From Candidatus Peregrinibacteria bacterium (GTDB lineage Bacteria > Patescibacteriota > Gracilibacteria > UBA1369 > JACRIC01), in assembly GCA_016235915.1 (NCBI GenBank), contig JACRIC010000044.1, positions 1 to 5,881 on the forward strand: a DNA stretch of 5,881 nt, read 5' to 3'. A program made the position numbers and the translations under genes. Positions within the stretch are counted from its first letter, which is position 1, and every line of letters begins with the position of its first letter. The notes below the pieces were generated by a model. The model searched no databases and was not told the origin of the DNA. It was given only the letters and a program-made list of their open reading frames with translations. Positions 1 to 5,764 of the stretch are shown piece after piece.

Positions 1-276
1 GTTTTTTTTAAAGATGATCAAGATGCTTTTGATCTCAATATGATTCAGGATATTAAAAAATACAGTAGCGGTGTTCTTGAAACCATTTTGAATTACGGTG
101 TACTCGAATTTTCGCTTCCCGCCATAAGTATTATCAAGAAAATTCGTTTTGTTCCGGCGCCGAATCATTATTTTCGCTGTATCGGTACGGCGAAGCAAAA
201 TTTTGACCAAACTCGGCGACGCGAACATTCTGTATCAACTTTACAAACGCCCCAATCACTGCCAAAATTGTCGTAG
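1..276 (+). CDS. bPH2 (YdbS-like) PH-domain protein, C-terminal part only
   Basis: The reading frame is open from base 1 and ends at a TAG at 274-276, so 91 C-terminal residues are visible and the start lies outside the window. The core 'IQDIKKYSSGVLETILNYGV' matches the last strands of the bacterial PH domain (bPH2, formerly DUF304), where an 'IQDV...G...ILDYGTLE' pattern is typical. The next gene has the same pattern (IQDVKGGNAGFLSTILDYGT), so the two are tandem paralogs. The following 'KKIRFVPAPNHYFRCIGTAK' fits the usual end of the fold, where a Pro-rich turn precedes the final helix. The last ~28 residues are polar, basic and not recognised. The next gene starts at the base after this stop, which suggests co-transcription and coupled translation. 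Family members are membrane-associated proteins of mostly unknown function. An ATG at 40 is internal to the domain and not a credible start. Confidence 0.75.
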   Translation, partial: VFFKDDQDAFDLNMIQDIKKYSSGVLETILNYGVLEFSLPAISIIKKIRFVPAPNHYFRCIGTAKQNFDQTRRREHSVSTLQTPQSLPKLS

Positions 277-813
277 ATGCGAACCGTCAATTTTCCAGGA
301 CAGGCGGAAGGAGAAATCATTGAGCTGGTGCTTCGAAAACACTGGATCGCTCATTTCAATGTCCTTTTTTTTCTTTTTCTGTTTGGCATTGTGCCTCTCG
401 GCGTTTACTTTGCTCTGCTGGTAAATTTTTTTTCGCAATTTCAGACGAACATTGTCAAAATTGTGAGCGCTTTTTTTTCGATCTATCTTCTTTTTATTGT
501 TCTTGTGACTTTTATCAAATGGCTGAATGAGGAACTGGACGTTCTCATCATTACCAATAAACGGATTGTCAGCGTAAATCAAATATCTTTTCTTTCGAGA
601 GAAGTGGCGGAGAGCGAACTTTCTCAAATACAAGATGTGAAAGGCGGCAATGCCGGTTTTTTAAGCACTATTTTGGACTATGGAACTCTCGAAGCTCAAA
701 CTGCCGCGGAAAAAATCCTGTTTCGCGTGGAAAAAATACCGAAACCCGTCTTTTATGTTCGACTTTTGATCAATTTAAAAAATCAACATCGAACAAGTCA
801 TGTTCCACAATAA
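277..813 (+). CDS. bPH2 (YdbS-like) PH-domain membrane protein
   Basis: A complete 178-residue protein. Residues 7-23 (PGQAEGEIIELVLRKHW) match the usual opening of this family, a short cytoplasmic strand before the membrane, which supports the ATG at 277. Two hydrophobic segments at about 28-51 and 62-80 form a likely membrane hairpin. The PH domain follows at about 83-170, with 'ITNKRIVSV' and the 'IQDV...GFLSTILDYGTLEAQTAA' core. Its role is unknown; bPH2 proteins are thought to act at the inner membrane, and no enzyme motif is visible. It abuts the upstream paralog (TAG then ATG with no gap) and lies 6 bases before miaB, so the three genes are probably one transcript. No Shine-Dalgarno sequence precedes it. 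The family call is fairly sure; the biological role is not. Confidence 0.85.
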   Translation: MRTVNFPGQAEGEIIELVLRKHWIAHFNVLFFLFLFGIVPLGVYFALLVNFFSQFQTNIVKIVSAFFSIYLLFIVLVTFIKWLNEELDVLIITNKRIVSVNQISFLSREVAESELSQIQDVKGGNAGFLSTILDYGTLEAQTAAEKILFRVEKIPKPVFYVRLLINLKNQHRTSHVPQ

Positions 814-819
814 TCCATC

Positions 820-2196
820 ATGCGATATTTTCTTCAAACCCTTGGCTGTCAGATGAATTATTCTGATTCGGAGCGAACGGCCAGTATTCTTGAAACCATG
901 GGATATGAGCCTGCCGCGGTCGGCCCTGACGCAGACTTGCTTATTGTCAATACGTGTTCGGTGAGGCAGAAAGCTGAAGATCGGACGCGCGGTCATGTTC
1001 GCCATTGGCAAACTTTGCGACGGAAGAATAAAAATCTCGCAATCGGACTTACGGGTTGCATGGTGCGAAAAACCGGGACGCGAAATCGGGATTCTATTGA
1101 TAAGCCTGATCCGCTTCTGACACGTATTCCCGACCTTGATTTTGTTTTCCGCATTGAAGACTTGCCTCGTCTGCCGAATATTTTGAAAAAATTTCATGGG
1201 AAAAACTCTCAGCTTTGTTTTGATGAAATTCGTGAAGGGACACTGGATAATTACTTTGCCATCTTTCCAAAAATCGCATCAAATTTTCAAGTCTATCTTC
1301 CTGTTATGACCGGTTGCGATCACTTTTGCACCTTTTGCATTGTGCCCTATACTCGTGGCCGTGAACGGAGCCGACCGATGTCTGCGATTCTGGCCGAGGC
1401 AAAGCGATTGGTGAAAAATGGAGCCCGTGAAATCACGCTTCTCGGACAAAAAGTGAATGGCTACGGTCAAAGCGCGTTTGATAAAAAATCCGGTTTTTTT
1501 TCGAATGTTACTGGGCATCCTTTCGCAGAGCTCCTGAAACAACTCAATACTATTCGAGGCATCCGGCGCATTCGATTTACCTCTTCGCATCCGGAATTTA
1601 TGACCGACGAACTCATTTCGACGATCAGCCAACTTTCACGCGTGTGCCATGCGATCCATCTTCCGGTGCAGTCAGGAAGTAATACCGTTCTCTCTCGCAT
1701 GAACCGACGATATACTCGGGAAAAATATATTTCGATTGCACAAAAAATTCGGAGCGCCATGCCTGACTGTGCCATTACTACGGATATTATTGTTGGATTT
1801 TGCGGAGAAACGGATGAGGAATTTCAGCAAACTCTCGATCTCTTTGAAATCGTGCGCTTTGATATGGCGTATCTTGCGGAGTATAGCCCTCGGAAGGGTA
1901 CGGTTTCAGAAAAAATGATGAGGGACGATGTGCCACAAGCGGAAAAAACGAGACGATGGCATGCGCTGAATGATGTTCTTCGGCGCATTTCTTTTGAGAA
2001 AAATCGAGAATACGAAGGGCGAACCGTAAAAATTCTGGTGGAATCGACGAAAAAAGGCCTTTTAAGCGGAAAAACCGACACTTTTAAACCGATTTTGTTC
2101 CCGGGAAATAAAAATCTCATTGGTGGAATAGTGTCCGTGATGATTACCAAGGCGAGAGAGTGGGTGCTGGAAGGAGTCATAGCACCACGGCCTTAA
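820..2196 (+). CDS. miaB: MiaB, tRNA-2-methylthio-N6-dimethylallyladenosine synthase
   Basis: A 458-residue radical-SAM methylthiotransferase that adds a methylthio group to i6A at position 37 of tRNAs reading UNN codons, in the cytoplasm, after MiaA has prenylated the base. The N-terminal UPF0004 domain carries the three cysteines of the auxiliary 4Fe-4S cluster: C10 (LGCQMN), C46 (NTCSVR) and C80 (TGCM). The radical-SAM motif CxxxCxxC is C166, C170 and C173, followed by IVPYTRGRERSR, the MiaB signature that separates it from RimO and MtaB. Further family blocks are LLGQKVNGYG (207-216), FTSSHPE (253-259), HLPVQSGS (280-287), TDIIVGF (321-327) and AEYSPRKGT (353-361). A TRAM RNA-binding domain fills about 396-455. 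Length is normal. After C80 the 'MVRKTGTRNR...' segment is longer than in E. coli MiaB. The ATG at 820 places the LGCQMN motif at the expected distance. It follows the bPH2 gene by 6 bases and its last 20 bases overlap the end of alaS on the other strand. Confidence 0.96.
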   Translation: MRYFLQTLGCQMNYSDSERTASILETMGYEPAAVGPDADLLIVNTCSVRQKAEDRTRGHVRHWQTLRRKNKNLAIGLTGCMVRKTGTRNRDSIDKPDPLLTRIPDLDFVFRIEDLPRLPNILKKFHGKNSQLCFDEIREGTLDNYFAIFPKIASNFQVYLPVMTGCDHFCTFCIVPYTRGRERSRPMSAILAEAKRLVKNGAREITLLGQKVNGYGQSAFDKKSGFFSNVTGHPFAELLKQLNTIRGIRRIRFTSSHPEFMTDELISTISQLSRVCHAIHLPVQSGSNTVLSRMNRRYTREKYISIAQKIRSAMPDCAITTDIIVGFCGETDEEFQQTLDLFEIVRFDMAYLAEYSPRKGTVSEKMMRDDVPQAEKTRRWHALNDVLRRISFEKNREYEGRTVKILVESTKKGLLSGKTDTFKPILFPGNKNLIGGIVSVMITKAREWVLEGVIAPRP

Positions 2197-4030
2197 TCCG
2201 TCTGACTCCTGAGGAACTCGATTCCTCTTTGAGAATTTTGAATGAGGTCAATTCACTCGTGTTTTTTACGTGCGGGCCGCCGCAAATTTCACAAGAAAAA
2301 ATCGTTCCGAGGACGCGATTGCCGATGGTGTACACTTTCACGCGATCGCCGTATTTATGTTCAAAAAATCCCAGCGCTCCAGCAGACTTTCCTTCGGCAA
2401 CCGTCATTTCCTGAACACTTACCGGCAGAGCTTCGGCTATTTTTTCGTTGACCAGTTTTTCCACTGCGGTAATTTCCTCTTTCGTCATTTTATCCGGATG
2501 CGCAAAATCAAACCTCAAACGATCAGCCGTGATATTTGAGCCCATTTGCCGCACATGCTCTCCAAGAATGGTACGCAGAGCCTGATGAAGCAGGTGAGTG
2601 GCCGTGTGAAGACGAGTCGTTTTTTCACCATGATCTTGCAGTCCTCCCGCAAATTTCTGTTCCGCTCCCGCGCGAGAAAGCTCCTGATGTTTTTTAAACG
2701 CTTCCTCAAATCCTTTTTCATCCACGGTCATGGCGTTTTCGCCGGCGAGTTCGCGAGTTATTTCAAGCGGGAAGCCAAAAGTGTCGTAGAGTTTAAAAGC
2801 GATGCGTCCGCTGATGATCGACTGCTGATTTTCCTGCAATATTTTTTTAATTTTTTCAAATTCGCCTTCGCCGTGATCGAGTGTTTTTCGAAATAATGCT
2901 TCTTCTTTTTCCAATTCCGAAAGAATTTTTTCGCGATTTCGGGACAATTCCGAATAAGGATTGCTGTAATCGCGAATAATAATTTCTGCAATTTCATGCG
3001 CGAAATTTCGGTCAATTCCCAATTTTCTCCCCTCTCGTATCGCACGTCTTATGAGCCGCCGAATCACATAACCCTGATCCGTATTGCTCGGCGTTAAGCC
3101 ACGATCGTCCCCCAGCACGAATACCGCCGCGCGAAAATGATCGGCAATGATGCGCTCGGAGTGAACACGATCAGTCGTTGCCGTCATTTTGACACTCAAC
3201 TCGCGAATTTTTTCGATAACTGGGGTGAATAACTCTGTTTCAAAATGTGATTTTTTTCCTTGAAGAACTGCCGTCACTCGCTCCAGTCCGAGGCCCGTAT
3301 CGACATTTTTTTGTTGTAAGGGCTCGTATGTTCCGTCGGCTTTTTTATTAAATTCCATAAAAACATCATTCCAGATTTCAACGAATCGGCCGCAATCACA
3401 GCTGACTCCTTTTTTCGGACATTCCTGACATGCGGGGAGTCTCCGATCGTAAAACATCTCGGTATCGGGTCCGCATGGACCTGTTTGTCCCGCAGGCCCC
3501 CACCAGTTTTCCTTTTTTCCGTAAAAAAATATTTTTCGCCGGTCTTTTTCCGGATCAAATACTTTTCCGACGCGAGAAAATCCCAACGATTCCCAAACTT
3601 TTGCGGCTTCTTCATCGCGCGGCGCATCGCTGTCTCCTTGAAAACAAGAAACGTGCAGTCTGTCAGGATCGATTCCGATTCCTCCCTGTTCAACCGATGA
3701 TGTCAGAAATTCATAACTCATCCGGATGGCTCCATCCTTGAAATAATCGCCGAGCGACCAGTTTCCCATCATTTCAAAAAAAGTCAGGTGCGTGGTGTCT
3801 CCGACCTCATCGATATCGTCGGTTCTGAGAGACTTTTGACAATCAACAAGGCGCGTTCCCGCCGGATGTTTTTCTCCCATCAAATAAGGTACCAGCGGAT
3901 GCATTCCGGCAGTGGTAAAAAGTACGGTCGGATCGTTTTCGGGAATGAGCGAAGCGCTTGGAATTTCTGCATGTCCGTGTTTTTTGACAAAAAAATCAAT
4001 GAAGCGGCGGCGAAGATCGGATGCGAGCAT
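2177..4030 (-). CDS. alaS: Alanyl-tRNA synthetase, short form without C-Ala domain
   Basis: A 617-residue class II synthetase that charges tRNA-Ala with alanine in the cytoplasm. Catalytic core: motif 2 around TFFEMMGNWSLGDYFK (83-98), GPAGQTGPCGPDTEMFYD (178-195), and motif 3 DTGLGLERV (244-252). The tRNA-recognition helices include TPSNTDQGYVIRRLIRRAI (313-331). The editing domain that hydrolyses Ser/Gly-tRNA-Ala has its zinc ligands H475 and H479 (HTATH) and C583 and H587 (CGGPH). The protein stops at RRIKAVVL, right after the editing domain; E. coli AlaRS (876 residues) continues into a linker and C-Ala domain that are absent here. An extra CxxC...CxC cluster (C201, C204, C211, C213) sits in the catalytic core. 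The stop is TGA; reading through it gives only about ten codons before TAA, so no C-Ala is hidden downstream. Start ATG at 4028-4030 gives the normal family N-terminus (LRRRFIDFFVKKHGH). It has its own promoter and converges on miaB. Confidence 0.96.
   Translation of the reverse strand: MLASDLRRRFIDFFVKKHGHAEIPSASLIPENDPTVLFTTAGMHPLVPYLMGEKHPAGTRLVDCQKSLRTDDIDEVGDTTHLTFFEMMGNWSLGDYFKDGAIRMSYEFLTSSVEQGGIGIDPDRLHVSCFQGDSDAPRDEEAAKVWESLGFSRVGKVFDPEKDRRKIFFYGKKENWWGPAGQTGPCGPDTEMFYDRRLPACQECPKKGVSCDCGRFVEIWNDVFMEFNKKADGTYEPLQQKNVDTGLGLERVTAVLQGKKSHFETELFTPVIEKIRELSVKMTATTDRVHSERIIADHFRAAVFVLGDDRGLTPSNTDQGYVIRRLIRRAIREGRKLGIDRNFAHEIAEIIIRDYSNPYSELSRNREKILSELEKEEALFRKTLDHGEGEFEKIKKILQENQQSIISGRIAFKLYDTFGFPLEITRELAGENAMTVDEKGFEEAFKKHQELSRAGAEQKFAGGLQDHGEKTTRLHTATHLLHQALRTILGEHVRQMGSNITADRLRFDFAHPDKMTKEEITAVEKLVNEKIAEALPVSVQEMTVAEGKSAGALGFFEHKYGDRVKVYTIGNRVLGTIFSCEICGGPHVKNTSELTSFKILKEESSSSGVRRIKAVVL
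2211..2227 (+). terminator. Possible weak terminator hairpin after miaB
   Basis: GAGGAA and TTCCTC form a perfect 6-base stem with a 5-base loop, 14 bases past the miaB stop, followed by TTT and a little further by AATTTT. It is inside the 3' end of alaS (the EESSSSG codons), the stem is only half GC and the T run is short, so termination would be weak at best. No stronger hairpin is visible near the convergent junction. Confidence 0.2.
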
Positions 4031-4063
4031 GAGAATGTGGACGTGGATAATTTTTACGTTGAT

Positions 4064-4091
4064 ATTGTAGCGAAAATCGTTTTTTTTTCAA
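4064..4091 (-). promoter_or_regulatory. Sigma-70-type promoter for alaS
   Basis: Read on the minus strand, TTGAAA (4091-4086, 5 of 6 to TTGACA) is followed by a 16-base spacer and TACAAT (4069-4064, 5 of 6 to TATAAT). Transcription would start near 4057, leaving a leader of about 27 bases before the alaS ATG. The leader shows no Shine-Dalgarno sequence and no obvious hairpin or T-box. A run of nine A residues covers the end of the -35 box and the first part of the spacer. Assignment rests on sequence match and position only. Confidence 0.6.
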
Positions 4092-4159
4092 ACATCTTGC
4101 ATAAACTTCATACAATGGATTCGTCTCCATTTTTGCGTTTTGAGTGAAAATGAGTATAG

Positions 4160-4165
4160 TATAAT
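4160..4165 (+). promoter_or_regulatory. Probable -10 box for the DUF3352-like gene
   Basis: A perfect TATAAT lies 21 bases before the ATG at 4187. The -35 side is weak: TTGAGT at 4140-4145 leaves only 14 bases of spacer, and nothing better sits at 17. A start of transcription near 4172 would give a leader of about 15 bases or, if the TTG at 4172 were used, none. The gap at 4031-4186 is a divergent promoter region, so a promoter for this gene is expected here. Confidence 0.4.
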
Positions 4166-4186
4166 GGTTAATTGATTGCGCTTTTT

Positions 4187-5764
4187 ATGACTCAAAAAAA
4201 GTCCCAGAAGCAGAAACAAGAGAAACTCACGAAAAAAGAGCGTGCAGAGCTTGAACGTGCGGCGCATAAAAAGCTCAAGCAGAAAAAAAAAGAGAAACAC
4301 CTGTCTTCTAAAAAAACTTTTTCTCTTCCTTTTGTTACGGGAATTATTTTGGTGATCGTGGCCAGTGTCTCTCTTATTTTTATCGGTTTTTTTCTTTTTC
4401 AAAAGATTTTCGCGGCCCGTGACATAGCGAATTTTCTTCCGGCGCGAGAAACTATTGCGCTGATTGAAATCGATACGGCTGATCGGAATGCGAGAAATTT
4501 TTTTCAAGAACTTCAGGCTTATCCTGCCTTTCGCGAGGATGCCTTGCAACAAATTCTTGTTTCTGAAACCGGCATTAACTTTGATACCGATATTCGGCCG
4601 TGGTTTGGAAAAAAGGCGGGGCTTGCTTTTCTTAATATCAATGGAAATACGGGACGCGTTCTTTTTCTCGAGACGAAAAATCGAAAAAAAACACCGAACA
4701 TTACCGGTCAATCCACGAATTTTCTTGACCGTTACGCTATTTTTTCCGAAAATTCTGATCTTCTTTCCGAATTGGTCAATGCTCAAAAAAAAGGCGATGT
4801 GTTGAGCAAAAATCCGTGGTATCTCAGCGCTCACAGCAATCTCCCTGATAATTTCCCGATTTTCGCTTACGGCAATATCGAGCTTCTTATGAGTCGCAAA
4901 TCTCTTGGCACTCTTGCGTTTTTTGCGCCAATGGCAAAGATTTATCCGAGCATGGGTTTCTCCGCGTCTTTTGAGAATGGAAAACTCCTCGGAAAATCAT
5001 TTCTCGCTCTTTCCAAAAATTCCCTCGCCGGTGAGTCGTCATTTGAAAGAAAATATGACGGCGCGCTTCTTCCTCTTGTTTCGCAGGAAAACCTTCTTTT
5101 TCTTATGGGCGGACGTGATTTTCCCGGAGAATTTCAACAAACACTTTCTCTTATGAATACCGTGCATCCTTCCGCGGCCATTGTGGCTGAAGGGATGCTT
5201 CGGGCGCAAAAAGACAAATATTTTGATCCACTCGTATCATTGGAAAATGATATTTATCCGCTCCTTCGCGACGAATACGTGATCTCGGTTCACAAAACTG
5301 ACAATGGGCAATCTTTTGATCTTGCGCTCCATCTCAATGATCCTTCAGCAGATCTCAAAAAACTCATACAGCTGACAGAAACTTTTTCTCGCAAAGCCGC
5401 GCTTGCCGATTCCGTTGGCGCCACAGGACAAGAACTTACTTCCGACGACAGCGTCATTGCCACTCTTCGCTTTTCCGATCGTGATTTTTTCTATGCCTTT
5501 TCTCCGAATAGCGACATTTTTCTTTTGAGCAGTGATCGAAGTTTTGTGGCTTATGGATTGAAATCACTCAATTCTCAAACTCCTTTTTCATTACCGGCGA
5601 TGGAAAAGATTTTGTCGGTCACCAATGATATCAATGCCGTACATTCCGATTTTTTCGCTTTGGAAAAATGGCAGACATATCTTGAACCTTTTGGATTCCT
5701 CTTCTTTGGCAATAGTCGTTCAAATGATGGCGTCTCAACGTTTTTCACTCTTTCACTGCGATAA
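4187..5764 (+). CDS. Membrane-anchored DUF3352-like protein
   Basis: A 525-residue protein counted from the ATG at 4187. An in-frame TTG at 4172 would add five residues (LIALF) and is less likely. Residues 1-45 are very basic (16 lysines) and rich in Gln/Glu, probably a helical cytoplasmic tail. Residues 47-72 form one transmembrane helix, so by the positive-inside rule the remaining ~450 residues lie outside the membrane. The outer part resembles DUF3352: it opens with a 'LPARETIALIEID' strand (84-96), has 'TDIRPWFGKKAGLAFL' (134-149), then 'RYAIFSENSDLLSELV' (182-197), 'YLSAHSNLPDNFPIFAYGNI' (212-231), and closes with 'GVSTFFTLSLR'. These proteins have a repeated alpha/beta layout and unknown function. 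I see no catalytic motif, and the protein has no cysteine at all. No Shine-Dalgarno sequence is visible. It is divergent from alaS. The anchor topology is quite sure; the DUF3352 assignment is from memory of the family pattern. Confidence 0.85.
   Translation: MTQKKSQKQKQEKLTKKERAELERAAHKKLKQKKKEKHLSSKKTFSLPFVTGIILVIVASVSLIFIGFFLFQKIFAARDIANFLPARETIALIEIDTADRNARNFFQELQAYPAFREDALQQILVSETGINFDTDIRPWFGKKAGLAFLNINGNTGRVLFLETKNRKKTPNITGQSTNFLDRYAIFSENSDLLSELVNAQKKGDVLSKNPWYLSAHSNLPDNFPIFAYGNIELLMSRKSLGTLAFFAPMAKIYPSMGFSASFENGKLLGKSFLALSKNSLAGESSFERKYDGALLPLVSQENLLFLMGGRDFPGEFQQTLSLMNTVHPSAAIVAEGMLRAQKDKYFDPLVSLENDIYPLLRDEYVISVHKTDNGQSFDLALHLNDPSADLKKLIQLTETFSRKAALADSVGATGQELTSDDSVIATLRFSDRDFFYAFSPNSDIFLLSSDRSFVAYGLKSLNSQTPFSLPAMEKILSVTNDINAVHSDFFALEKWQTYLEPFGFLFFGNSRSNDGVSTFFTLSLR

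Noticed and set aside
149..424. Plus-strand open frame overlapping both bPH2 genes
   Set aside because: It overlaps two genes with clear homology and meets the Phe-rich shadow of the membrane segment; the TAG-ATG junction at 274-279 supports the other frame.
2052..2063. 12-base perfect palindrome AAAAGGCCTTTT
   Set aside because: It lies in the TRAM-domain codons of miaB (KKGLL) with no partner copy or nearby promoter; chance in a homopolymer-rich genome.
2177..2179. TGA of alaS read as glycine (Gracilibacteria-type code 25)
   Set aside because: Readthrough adds only about ten unconserved residues before TAA, the protein ends at a natural domain boundary, and no other gene here has an in-frame TGA.
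4031..4186. T-box, riboswitch or tRNA gene in the divergent gap
   Set aside because: The predicted alaS leader is about 27 bases, too short for a T-box, and I see no cloverleaf or specifier-type hairpin; only promoter elements are visible.
4088..4834. Long minus-strand open frame (248 codons) opposite the DUF3352-like gene
   Set aside because: It is an antisense shadow: the translation is low-complexity Lys/Arg/Phe-rich with no domain, and the plus-strand frame has a coherent membrane-protein layout and family pattern.
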